A DNA stretch of 34,092 bases, taken from contig CAINDI010000144.1 of NCBI GenBank assembly GCA_903847335.1, positions 1-34,092 of the forward strand, written 5' to 3'. Within the stretch, counting starts at the first letter, position 1. Each line of letters begins with the position of its first letter. A program made the translations under genes and the position numbers. The notes under the pieces are model-generated. The model did not search any database and was not told the origin of the DNA. It saw nothing but the letters and a program-made list of their open reading frames with translations. The stretch comes from an uncultured Verrucomicrobiota bacterium. Its GTDB lineage: Bacteria > Verrucomicrobiota > Verrucomicrobiia > Palsa-1439. Shown here one piece after another: positions 8,067 to 16,470 of this stretch.

Positions 8067-9378
8067 GGGCGCGTTCCTCTTTGAGTTCGGTGACGGACAA
8101 GACCGGCAAGACTTTGACGAAAATTAGGAAAAATGTGAAAAACATTCCGAAGGATCCGACGGTGATTCCAATCGCAACCCAACTCCAATTCGGATTACCC
8201 CATGCATACGGATCGAAGTCGTGCGCGAGCGATGTAACAATAATGACGAAGCGTTCGAGCCACATGCCCACATTGACAAACAATGAGAGTACAAACAGGT
8301 AGACAAGATTGCGTCGCAGTTTGCGGATAAACAGCGTCAACGGCAGTAAGACATTGCAAAAGCACATCAACCAATATGGTTTACGGAAATCGCCAAGCAT
8401 CCGAAACATAAAATGCGCCGTCTCAAACACGTTGCCACCGTAGAAGGCCATTGCATATTCGAGAATATACGCATAGCCGACAATCATCGATGTAAACAAG
8501 AGGAGCTTCGCGATCGATTCAAAATGATCCACCGTGATGTATTGCTCAATTCCAAGAATTTTTCGCATAGGTACGACCAATGTAATGACCATTGCACAGC
8601 CCGAAAAAATCGCACCGGCAACAAAGTACGGCGCGAAAATTGTGGTGTGCCAGCCTGGAATCACGCTCATTGCGAAATCCCACGACACAACAGAGTGCAC
8701 TGAAATCACCAACGGCGTCGCAAAGGCGGCGAGAAATCCGTACAGTTTTTCATAATGCGACCATTGCTTCGCTGTGCCGCGCCAGCCGATTGAAAGTATG
8801 CGATAGAACCATTGCCGAATACCGGTGATCCGCCGGCGGGCGATTGCTAAATCCGGCAAGAGTCCGATGTAAAAAAATACGGCACTTACCGTAAAATAAG
8901 TCGAAACTGCAAAAACGTCCCACACCAATGGCGACCGGAAGTTCACCCACAATAAGCGTTGATTCGGATATGGCATGAGCCAATAGAAAAACCAAACACG
9001 TCCTAAATGGATGAGGGGAAATAAGCCAGCCGTCATCACCGCGATAACTGTCATCGCTTCTGCTGATCGATTAAACGCCTTGCGGAACTTTGCGCGGAAC
9101 AGGAACAGTACGGCTGAAATCAAAGTCCCGGAGTGCGCGATGCCCACCCAAAACACGAAGTCGGTAATATACATGTACCAGCCGACTGGATTGTTCTTAC
9201 CGGAGACGTGCATCCCGCTAAAAATCTGCCAACCCCAGCACGCCAGTCCGATTCCAAAGCAGGTAAGCGATATCGCCAATGCCAGCCAATAGGTCGCTCG
9301 CGGTTTCTGCATTGCGGCAAACACATCCGCTTCAACTTGCTCGTAATATGCCGCGTTGTTGACTGGTTCTGTCTTCAT
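8047..9378 (-). CDS. actC: Alternative complex III quinol-site subunit ActC (NrfD/PsrC family)
   Basis: ActC is the polytopic membrane subunit thought to carry the quinol-oxidation site of alternative complex III. The 443-residue product has about ten helices and family-typical segments: FWVGIAHSGTLISAVLFLFRAKFR, AEAMTVIAVMTAGLFPLIHLGR-like residues around the first helices (His in GIAHSGT), SVHSVVSWDFA and PYFVAGAIFSG. These match the NrfD-like membrane subunits of alternative complex III. The ATG overlaps the actB stop by 4 nt (9375-9378), so it is probably translated coupled to the iron-sulphur subunit with which it interacts. Confidence 0.92.
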   Translation of the reverse strand: MKTEPVNNAAYYEQVEADVFAAMQKPRATYWLALAISLTCFGIGLACWGWQIFSGMHVSGKNNPVGWYMYITDFVFWVGIAHSGTLISAVLFLFRAKFRKAFNRSAEAMTVIAVMTAGLFPLIHLGRVWFFYWLMPYPNQRLLWVNFRSPLVWDVFAVSTYFTVSAVFFYIGLLPDLAIARRRITGIRQWFYRILSIGWRGTAKQWSHYEKLYGFLAAFATPLVISVHSVVSWDFAMSVIPGWHTTIFAPYFVAGAIFSGCAMVITLVVPMRKILGIEQYITVDHFESIAKLLLFTSMIVGYAYILEYAMAFYGGNVFETAHFMFRMLGDFRKPYWLMCFCNVLLPLTLFIRKLRRNLVYLFVLSLFVNVGMWLERFVIIVTSLAHDFDPYAWGNPNWSWVAIGITVGSFGMFFTFFLIFVKVLPVLSVTELKEERAHETLHI

Positions 9379-11918
9379 GACTCACTTCGCGATGTTAGAT
9401 AATACACCGCCGGTTCCACACCTAATTCCTCAAGCACCCGGTATGTTCGATCCGATTTTGCTTGTTGATGAACGTGCGATTGCTCGTCGAGTATGTTGCC
9501 AAACACAATCGCCTGCGCCGGGCAGGTCTGCGCACACGCCGTCGTCACTTCGCCATCGTGTACCAATCGCTTCTCATCTTTGGCGTGGTCTTTTGCGCGC
9601 ACAATCCGGTGGACGCAGAAGGTGCATTTTTCCATCACGCCTTTCGGTCGTTTGGAAACATCTGGGTTGAACATTAAGTCCAACGGTTGTGCGACCGGAT
9701 GATCAATCCAGTTAAAACGCCGGACCTTATAGGGACAATTGTTCGAGCAATAACGAGTGCCAACGCATCGGTTATAAACCTGTGCGTTCAATCCTTCCGG
9801 ATTGTGGTATGTCGCATTCACCGGACAAACCGGTTCACACGGTGCGTTATCGCATTGCTGACACATCATTGGCAGCATCTCAAAATCACCGGCGTCGTTC
9901 ACAAATGGCTCGATTCGGAGCCACGACATTTCGCGCCCGGCCACATGTTCATCGCGTCCGACAAGTGGAATATTATTTTCAACGTAACAGGCCGCGACAC
10001 ACGCTCCGCAACCGGTGCAACGATCCAAATCAATCGCCATCGCCCACCGGTAATTCTTGTATTCATGCGGCGGATATAAAGTTTTATTGACGTGTTCAGC
10101 CTTGTGTTCGTGCTCGTGTTTGTGTTCCAGCCCCGGCACGATACCGCGTCCCTCGGCGTGCATTCCGCCGGACAAAAACGGCAGTGCTACCGCCGGAACC
10201 GCCGGGACTGCAATTGCATCGAGTGGCCACACGGAGATTTCTTCGCCGGTCACTGTAAGTGGTAATGAAGCGCCGTTTAAGAATGGCCGTTGCACCGTGA
10301 ACACGCCAACCGGTTGCGCCGGCATTACTCGTACCGGTAGATTAAAACTCCTTCCGCCGACTGCAAATCCCACAATCCCGCCATCTTTCAAACTCAAAGT
10401 TTCGGCGTCTTGTTCAGAAATCGTTACCCACGGCCCATACGTCACCGTCGTCAACGGGTCCGGTATTTCACTCAGCAACGGCAAGCATTCACCACGACCA
10501 TCAAATGTACGAATCGAAGGTGTGATCACCAATGTCCGCCCCGCACGTACCGGCGTGGGTTTGATGTTCGCTAGAAATTTCCGCACGTCGCCGGGTGGTT
10601 GTATGACCGGTGCTTGCTTCGGTCGTGCTTCTGCACCAAGTTTTTGCAAAATCCCCGCTAGACTTTGCGTGTCGCCGAACGGTTTGACTGCGCCATCTTC
10701 TTCCAGCGCGTGTGATAACGGCAAAACCAAATCGCAACCGGCGAGCGTCGGATTAAGCATATCGCCAAATCCAACTCGGAAACTTGCCTTACCAAGCACC
10801 GCACCGAAACTCGGTCGATAAGTGACTGGATCGGTGTTGTGAAAGAACGCCACTGAAACCTTGCCATCGGCAAGCTGTTGCTCTAATTCCACAACGTCCG
10901 CCAACGAGCCAACACGGTCATCGTCCGCCCAAGTGAGCGGTGCATGGTGTTTTTCTTGCAGAACTGCACTGAGCACGGCAGCCAATAATCCATTTTCGGT
11001 GGCGGTTGTAACACCACCGGCGATAACTAGCGGATTCTTTGCTTTCTTCAACCGCTCTGCCAATTCGGTAATTCGTGAAAGTTTTAAGCCGGTTTGTTCG
11101 GCGGCTTGTGCGGCGGTTACACCGAGTTCACCGGCGAGAAATGCCAGTAGCCATGCTTCGCTACCGGCACGGACAACGAGGCGTTCGTCGGCGTTGACAC
11201 CGGTGAGCGAAAGATGTGGTTCGAGGTGAATCCATTTCAATTTCGTTGCCGCTAAATCTTGCGCGAACTGCACCGGATTAAGAAAAGTCTCGATGACATC
11301 TGCGCCAAACGTGATCAGCAAATCAGCCTGCTTCACGTCGTAAACCGGCAAGGCGTGGCGACCGAATACAAGCGCATTGGCTTGCCGGAGCGCAGCGTGC
11401 GAATACAACTCAAGCTCTGGCCGACGCTCGATATTTCGTTTCTGACAAAAATCCTCAATAAACCCACTGACGCTACCGGTGGTGCGTTCAGACAAAAAGA
11501 TATGCCGGCGACCGGTGATATTTTTACCGAGTGCGCCATTGAGAATCGCGAAAGCTTCATCCCATGAAATTGTTTGGAATTCACCGGTCGTTCCGCGCAA
11601 TTGCGGAGCACGTAAACGGTTCGGGTGATACAGCCGCGATAATCCCGCCTGACCGCGCATGCAAAGTGCACCACGGTTCACTGGATTGTCGGGATCGCCT
11701 TCCAATTTTACCGGCCGGCCATCGCGAACTTTGGCGAGCACGCCGCAACCGGCTGAACATTCCCGGCAGGTGGAGCGTACAAACTCTGCTTCACCAGGCA
11801 AGAGGCGAGGCGTAGTTAATTGCGACACAAGTTTCGATGCAACTTTCTGATCGCATGCAGTCGCCACCGCGGCGCCGGTGCTGGCTCCAAGAATTCTAAA
11901 AAAATCTCTCCGGTTCAT
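9375..11918 (-). CDS. actB: Alternative complex III iron-sulphur subunit ActB
   Basis: ActB fuses a molybdopterin-oxidoreductase-like domain to a PsrB-like four-cluster ferredoxin domain and relays electrons from quinol to the haems. The 847-residue protein starts with a twin-arginine leader (RRDFF) followed by ATAC at 19-22, a possible lipobox that would anchor Cys22. The N-terminal domain retains Cys51, Cys54, Cys58 and Cys86 in the C-x2-C-x3-C-x27-C spacing of a [4Fe-4S] site of molybdoenzymes. From about residue 630 come the ferredoxin motifs: CTGCGACVAAC, CQQCDNAPCEPVCP, CVGTRYCSNNCP and CTFCVHRI with a later CAQTCP. It lies 14 nt after actA and overlaps actC by 4 nt. It is shorter than many characterised ActB proteins. 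Confidence 0.93.
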   Translation of the reverse strand: MNRRDFFRILGASTGAAVATACDQKVASKLVSQLTTPRLLPGEAEFVRSTCRECSAGCGVLAKVRDGRPVKLEGDPDNPVNRGALCMRGQAGLSRLYHPNRLRAPQLRGTTGEFQTISWDEAFAILNGALGKNITGRRHIFLSERTTGSVSGFIEDFCQKRNIERRPELELYSHAALRQANALVFGRHALPVYDVKQADLLITFGADVIETFLNPVQFAQDLAATKLKWIHLEPHLSLTGVNADERLVVRAGSEAWLLAFLAGELGVTAAQAAEQTGLKLSRITELAERLKKAKNPLVIAGGVTTATENGLLAAVLSAVLQEKHHAPLTWADDDRVGSLADVVELEQQLADGKVSVAFFHNTDPVTYRPSFGAVLGKASFRVGFGDMLNPTLAGCDLVLPLSHALEEDGAVKPFGDTQSLAGILQKLGAEARPKQAPVIQPPGDVRKFLANIKPTPVRAGRTLVITPSIRTFDGRGECLPLLSEIPDPLTTVTYGPWVTISEQDAETLSLKDGGIVGFAVGGRSFNLPVRVMPAQPVGVFTVQRPFLNGASLPLTVTGEEISVWPLDAIAVPAVPAVALPFLSGGMHAEGRGIVPGLEHKHEHEHKAEHVNKTLYPPHEYKNYRWAMAIDLDRCTGCGACVAACYVENNIPLVGRDEHVAGREMSWLRIEPFVNDAGDFEMLPMMCQQCDNAPCEPVCPVNATYHNPEGLNAQVYNRCVGTRYCSNNCPYKVRRFNWIDHPVAQPLDLMFNPDVSKRPKGVMEKCTFCVHRIVRAKDHAKDEKRLVHDGEVTTACAQTCPAQAIVFGNILDEQSHVHQQAKSDRTYRVLEELGVEPAVYYLTSRSES

Positions 11919-11932
11919 TGTAAAATCTCAAG

Positions 11933-12442
11933 TTACTTATGACACGTCCAACAATCCGTCGGTGCATTGTTTTCCCGGTGGCAGCTCACGCACCAACCCA
12001 TTTCGAGCGACCGGACCTGATGGACTTGCGTCATCGTGTTGACTTCGCCGTGGCAAACGGTGCAATCCACGCCGGCGGCGATGTGGCGTTTGTGGGTAAA
12101 GCGAACATGCCACGGTAGCTGATGAATCTTCGACCACTCGATTGGTTCCTGTTTCGTCCAGTGTTCCGTCAGAATCTTAATTTCCGGACTCTCGGTTTTA
12201 ACTTTGGTATGACATTCCATACACACCGCCAGCGGCGGCGCACTGGCTGCCGGTGAGTTAGTAACGGTGATATGGCATTTCGTACAGGCGAGGCCGACCT
12301 TGTTAATGTGAGTGGCGTGCGGAAAATGAATTGGCTGGAGGAGTCGTTTCGTAAAAACTCCGTAATGGAAATGCAATCCAAACACAAGCAAACCAGCGAG
12401 CGCGAAATAACCGGTCACAGCGGCGAAGAGCAGCTTCTTCAT
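11933..12442 (-). CDS. actA: Alternative complex III pentahaem cytochrome c ActA
   Basis: ActA is the multihaem cytochrome c subunit that takes electrons from ActB. The 169-residue protein has an N-terminal membrane helix (about 5-27) and exactly five CxxCH haem sites with His at 57, 78, 131, 155 and 168. The last, CWTCHK, is at the extreme C-terminus. Additional His residues (for example HFPHATH and FTHKRH) can serve as distal ligands. The start overlaps the stop of the upstream membrane cytochrome gene by 4 nt (12439-12442). Five haems with an N-terminal anchor and direct linkage to actB make the assignment firm. Confidence 0.93.
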   Translation of the reverse strand: MKKLLFAAVTGYFALAGLLVFGLHFHYGVFTKRLLQPIHFPHATHINKVGLACTKCHITVTNSPAASAPPLAVCMECHTKVKTESPEIKILTEHWTKQEPIEWSKIHQLPWHVRFTHKRHIAAGVDCTVCHGEVNTMTQVHQVRSLEMGWCVSCHRENNAPTDCWTCHK

Positions 12443-13716
12443 TGCGCACCGCCTTTCGTCTCGGTCTCAAGTCGTGTTAGCAGGTAATCCGCCACCGCCC
12501 GCGCTTCGCGTCGTGATAAACCTTGTGCCGGCATTGCGGGAAACGCCGGGTCAACCTTTTGCGGCGCGAGAATGAAGGCCTGTAATTTATCGGATTGCCC
12601 CCGGTATTTCGGCAACACATCTTTGTGGGCCGGACCGACCACTTTGCGGTCAAACGCATGACACGCCGAACATTTTTCCGCGTAAATCTTTTCGCCGGCC
12701 TTTGGATCAAACGGTGTGTTGCTGGAGTATCGGACTTCTTGATCCATCTGCAATTTCGAAAATTGCGTATCGGCTTTCATCCGGAGCGCGATTAACTTGT
12801 CAGCTAAGGCGGTTGTCTGAATTAGGTTTTCACGCGTCGTTTCAAATGCCAACCCGGCAAATGCGAGAAATGCGATTATCGCAGCTCGGCAAAGATTCGG
12901 ATTCCATAACATCGCGAGCGCTAGCAACGCCGACAGCCACAACGTCACCAATAGCGGTGCGCTGACCACCAGTGCCGGAACTGACTGCGCACCGACCGGT
13001 AGAATTGCAGAATCCCAAACGACCAGTGCCGGTAATGCGACCGCGCCGAGAACCGTCAGGCTGAGAGCCCAGATGCGAATTACATTGCGCTCCGGTGCGT
13101 CTGCGGTCATTCGACTTTCGCTCCAGACAAATCCGCGAAATAATAATGCGCCACCGGTGGCGAGGATTGCACCGGCGAGGAAAATCAACGCTCGCACAAC
13201 GCCCTGCACGTCGTAAATATTCGGCAGGAGTGGATTCAAGAACGGCCAGCGCTCTGGCCAATGCAGCATTTCTAGTAGATTCACAAACGGCAACGCAAAT
13301 CCGAGTGTTGCGAGCACGCCAAGAGTTCCGGCAACGCGGCACTCACATCGGCGATACTTCCAGAGCGCGAGCAATCCAAATACCGCCAACGGTGAGAGCT
13401 TAACGATTGCCGGTAGGATTCCAAACCGGCTGCCATAGACGAGTTGTCCGAGTAGAATTGCCAGTGTCAATAGCGGCAATAAACCGAATGTAATCCACAC
13501 GCCGAGCTTACCAGAGATCGCCAATGCAAACCGGCGCGCCAAAACCGGGTTTGATCGTTGGTGCGCCAGTGCAAGCACCGTGCTAATTATCGCGATGCCG
13601 AGAAAGGCGAGGAAGATAAATTCCAGCGCGCCGGCCATCGGTTGAATCATCTCCAAGTGATGCGCGTCCGGCAAAACCATGATTTTCTGCAACAGCAATC
13701 GCGGAGTCAGATTCAT
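12439..13716 (-). CDS. Eight-helix membrane protein with C-terminal cytochrome c domain
   Basis: This 425-residue protein is not one I recognise as a named family. Residues 30-297 form about eight membrane helices. A linker with a possible amphipathic stretch leads to a class I cytochrome c domain at about 335-415, with haem motif CSACH (Cys349, Cys352, His353) and a candidate axial Met395 in FPAMPAQG. It lies between ctaB and actA and overlaps both by 4 nt. The act cluster lacks a separate ActE (the usual monohaem lipoprotein), so this protein could supply that haem in membrane-tethered form, or carry electrons from the complex to the caa3 oxidase. That role is inferred from context only. 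Confidence 0.78.
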   Translation of the reverse strand: MNLTPRLLLQKIMVLPDAHHLEMIQPMAGALEFIFLAFLGIAIISTVLALAHQRSNPVLARRFALAISGKLGVWITFGLLPLLTLAILLGQLVYGSRFGILPAIVKLSPLAVFGLLALWKYRRCECRVAGTLGVLATLGFALPFVNLLEMLHWPERWPFLNPLLPNIYDVQGVVRALIFLAGAILATGGALLFRGFVWSESRMTADAPERNVIRIWALSLTVLGAVALPALVVWDSAILPVGAQSVPALVVSAPLLVTLWLSALLALAMLWNPNLCRAAIIAFLAFAGLAFETTRENLIQTTALADKLIALRMKADTQFSKLQMDQEVRYSSNTPFDPKAGEKIYAEKCSACHAFDRKVVGPAHKDVLPKYRGQSDKLQAFILAPQKVDPAFPAMPAQGLSRREARAVADYLLTRLETETKGGAQ

Positions 13717-14567
13717 GATCTTGACCTCCAGACTTGCTCAAAAATAATTGCTCCCAGCAACGTCACAGCAAATGCATTGATTGCCGCGAACGCCTGACGA
13801 TCTGCTCGCGGTGCCGGACTGAGAATTCCGCGCGTACTCCATGCGAGCCAAACCGCCACCACTGCCAGCGTAATCGCGACGGCCAGATGTTGAATCGCGC
13901 CGAAGAGCGGTAACAGTAAACCCAGTGTTGCAGTCGCTAAAATCCAAACGACCGTCACGCGCTTGAGGCGCGTTAGATTTAGTTTATCGGTCAGCACCGG
14001 TAAGCCGGCCGCGGCATATTCGCGTTCGGTCCGGAAAAATAGTAGCCAAAAATGCGGCACTTGCCAGACGACAAAAAAGATGATGAGCGCAAACAGCGCC
14101 GGGCCGTTCGCCGCGCCGCCGCAGCCGGTCCAGCCGATTGACGGCGCAAACACACCGACCACTGCGCCAATCACCGGCGCCCACGGTGTGATTCGTTTCA
14201 GCGGTGTATAAAGTGCGTTATAGGAAAGCACGGCACCGACGCCAAGAATAACGGTCAGCATATTCCCAGTCAGCACGAGCGCACCGAGGCCGGTCAGCAG
14301 GAATCCGCCGGTAATAATTTTTGCAACTGTCAGAGTCATTTCACCAGAGGGTAGGGGACGGAGATGAGTGCGCGGCATTTGAGCATCGAGATGGCGTTCT
14401 TGGATTTGGTTTAATGCCGCTGCGCCACAGGCGAGGAAGTAGGTGCCGATTAGCGGTAAGCTAATCTTCCAGATGGTCACCGGCGATGCCAATAATGCGC
14501 CGGCGGTCGCGGAAATCGCACTCAGCAGTGCGATGCGCCATTTGATTAATGTCAGAATCTGTTTCAC
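13713..14567 (-). CDS. ctaB: Protohaem IX farnesyltransferase (haem O synthase)
   Basis: CtaB converts haem B to haem O with farnesyl diphosphate, the first step towards the haem A of the adjacent oxidase. The 284-residue UbiA-superfamily protein has the first prenyl-diphosphate motif as NQIQERHLDAQMPRTHLRPL and the second around YTPLKRITPW, with about nine helices. The segment after TPW departs from the usual CtaB consensus, but the two active-site loops are intact. It overlaps ctaC and the downstream membrane cytochrome gene by 4 nt each. No haem A synthase (ctaA) is in the window, so it must be elsewhere if haem A is used. Confidence 0.93.
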   Translation of the reverse strand: MKQILTLIKWRIALLSAISATAGALLASPVTIWKISLPLIGTYFLACGAAALNQIQERHLDAQMPRTHLRPLPSGEMTLTVAKIITGGFLLTGLGALVLTGNMLTVILGVGAVLSYNALYTPLKRITPWAPVIGAVVGVFAPSIGWTGCGGAANGPALFALIIFFVVWQVPHFWLLFFRTEREYAAAGLPVLTDKLNLTRLKRVTVVWILATATLGLLLPLFGAIQHLAVAITLAVVAVWLAWSTRGILSPAPRADRQAFAAINAFAVTLLGAIIFEQVWRSRS

Positions 14568-15487
14568 TTCAATTGCTTTAATGTGGCGACGATGGTTTCT
14601 AAATCTTGTTCGGTCAGATTGGGCACCGGTGGCATTACGTCGGCATAACCTTTGACGATTTCAGCACTCGGTTCCTTGAGCGCGCGACGTAAATAGGCGT
14701 CATCTACGACAACGGATTTTTCTTTACCATTTTCAATCACGGTTTCAGTGCGGCCGAAAATTCCGAGCAAACTCGGACCAGTGCCGCGTGTGCCGTCGAG
14801 TCGGTGACAAATGAGACAGCCTTTGGATTGCATGAGCGGAATACCGGGGAGTGCGCTGAGATTAAGGGTACCGGCGACGGTGGTGTTGGTGCTGGTGTAC
14901 CACGCCGTAAAGTCGGCTTCGCTTAAAACTTCCACGCGCGACATCATGTAAGCGTGTTTGAGGCCACAGAATTGCGAACAGTAAATATCCGCCGCGCCCA
15001 TGCCTTGCGGCTGAAACCAAAGATAGTTGTCCTTACCGGGGACGACGTCTTCTTTGAGACGGAATGCGGGAATGTAAAAACCGTGGATGACATCGACCGA
15101 TTTGAGATTGAGGCGAACGGGTTTGTTGAGTGGAACAAAAAGCACTTCAGTTTTTTTACCGTTTGGATATTCAAACCCCCATTTCCACATCATGCCGGTC
15201 ACTTTGACGGTGAGCGCGTCCGCCGGTACATTGCGCATCGTGAGAAACGCCCGGTAGCCGTACCAAAACATCACCATTACGAGCGCGGTCGGAATAAGTG
15301 TCCAGGTGATTTCGAGCAATGTGCTTTCGTAGGTTTCTTGAGCTTGAGGATGCCGGGAGCGATGATATTTGATGGCAAAGAAAACCATTAACCCGGTCAC
15401 GAGAAGTAATAAAAGCGCCGACGCACCGGCGATGAACCAGAAAACAGAATCGACGGCGACAGTGGTGTTGGCGTAGGCGCGGTTCAT
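14564..15487 (-). CDS. ctaC: Cytochrome c oxidase subunit II with fused cytochrome c (caa3 type)
   Basis: Subunit II receives electrons and passes them to subunit I through CuA. The 307-residue protein has two N-terminal helices (about 14-40 and 57-80) and a cupredoxin domain with CuA ligands His135, Cys170, Cys174, His178 and Met181. The usual Glu of the CSE.CG motif is Gln (CSQFCG), which should be tolerated because its backbone carbonyl is the ligand. A C-terminal cytochrome c domain has CLICH (Cys224, Cys227, His228), making this a caa3-type oxidase. No cleaved signal or lipobox is evident. It overlaps the genes on both sides by 4 nt. Confidence 0.94.
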   Translation of the reverse strand: MNRAYANTTVAVDSVFWFIAGASALLLLLVTGLMVFFAIKYHRSRHPQAQETYESTLLEITWTLIPTALVMVMFWYGYRAFLTMRNVPADALTVKVTGMMWKWGFEYPNGKKTEVLFVPLNKPVRLNLKSVDVIHGFYIPAFRLKEDVVPGKDNYLWFQPQGMGAADIYCSQFCGLKHAYMMSRVEVLSEADFTAWYTSTNTTVAGTLNLSALPGIPLMQSKGCLICHRLDGTRGTGPSLLGIFGRTETVIENGKEKSVVVDDAYLRRALKEPSAEIVKGYADVMPPVPNLTEQDLETIVATLKQLK

Positions 15488-15768
15488 CGGAGAAGTACAT
15501 CCACAAAGGTTAAGAGCATGATTACCGCCAACGTGAACAAGGTCAGCAGTAGCATGATCCGAAACATCCGGTCTTCGTAGCGCAGGTGCATGAAGTAGAG
15601 CAGCACCAAAGTTCCTTTAATCGTCGCGATGACAATCGCCGCCAAAACACTCCACGCACCAAAATGCATACTCGCCACGGCAATCGTCAGCGCGGTTAAC
15701 GCCAACAACGCCAACCACACCATTAAATAGGTGCCGAGCGATACCGGTGGATGTTTTTCAGCGTTCAT
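15484..15768 (-). CDS. ctaF: Cytochrome c oxidase subunit IV
   Basis: This small accessory subunit stabilises the caa3-type oxidase. The 94-residue product has three predicted helices and the family pattern: a polar start with PVSLGTYLMVWLALLALT, then ATIKGTLVLLYFMHLRYEDR, and a C-terminal helix. It lies 3 nt after the ctaE stop and overlaps ctaC by 4 nt, in the usual cta order for this oxidase class. Naming varies between lineages (coxD, cyoD-like), but family membership is clear. Confidence 0.88.
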   Translation of the reverse strand: MNAEKHPPVSLGTYLMVWLALLALTALTIAVASMHFGAWSVLAAIVIATIKGTLVLLYFMHLRYEDRMFRIMLLLTLFTLAVIMLLTFVDVLLR

Positions 15769-15771
15769 CGT

Positions 15772-16470
15772 TTATGAAATCAGATAGAACAACGGAAATA
15801 GAAAAATCCAAATCACGTCCACCAAATGCCAATACAGCCCGGCGTTTTCGAGGCGAATTAGCTTTTGCTGATCAAGCTTCGCGTCTTCGCTGTATTCAAC
15901 AGTCACCGAGACTGCGTGGGCTTGCGCATCGACCGGTAGCGTGGTCACCGGTAAGACTCGATGGTGCGGTTTTCCGATCATCCAGACCATTACTCCCAGC
16001 ACAACCATGCCAGCAACAACGTGAATTCCATGCAGGCCGGTCATGAGAAAGTAGAGACTGTAGAATAAATTCTCACCGGCGGTGCGGCCAGTCAGTTCTT
16101 CGGAGCCGGGATAAATTCCATGATGAATCTTGTGCGACCATTCGAGGTATTTGTTAACAAGAAACCAAACGCCGAACCCGATGGTAATAATCAGAAACCA
16201 CAGACTCGCTTTTCGGTGGCGCCGCTCTAGCATTCCGATGGAAAGCACCATTGTCAGACTGCTTGTGAGGAGAATCGCGGTGTTAATCGCGCCGGTTTTC
16301 GTGTCGAGATTGAGCGAAGCATAATGAAAGTCGGCGGGGTTTTTCACTCGGTAAACCGCGTAGAGCAGGAACATTCCGCCAAACAACAATAGTTCGGTGA
16401 ACAGGAATAACCACATTCCAATTTTCGAGCCGGTGGAGTCTGGATGATATTCGTGAGTCGGAGTGCTCAA
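15772..16470 (-). CDS. ctaE: Cytochrome c oxidase subunit III
   Basis: Subunit III is a membrane subunit that stabilises subunit I of haem-copper oxidases. I place the start at TTG 16470, whose last two bases overlap the ctaD stop in TTGA; AAGGA lies about 12 nt upstream. This gives 232 residues. The open frame extends upstream to 16668 but lies inside ctaD and lacks family similarity there. Typical sequences include KIGMWLFLFTELLLFGGMF, NTAILLTSSLTMVLS, FYSLYFLMTGLHGIHVVAGM with the conserved His, and the C-terminal YWHLVDVIWIFLFPLFY. It has about five helices. Confidence 0.92.
   Translation of the reverse strand: MSTPTHEYHPDSTGSKIGMWLFLFTELLLFGGMFLLYAVYRVKNPADFHYASLNLDTKTGAINTAILLTSSLTMVLSIGMLERRHRKASLWFLIITIGFGVWFLVNKYLEWSHKIHHGIYPGSEELTGRTAGENLFYSLYFLMTGLHGIHVVAGMVVLGVMVWMIGKPHHRVLPVTTLPVDAQAHAVSVTVEYSEDAKLDQQKLIRLENAGLYWHLVDVIWIFLFPLFYLIS

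Noticed and set aside
10057-10821. Plus-strand open frame of 254 codons opposite actB
   Set aside because: It is antisense to well-conserved ActB codons, has a low-complexity Ser/Pro/Thr-rich product and no family pattern.
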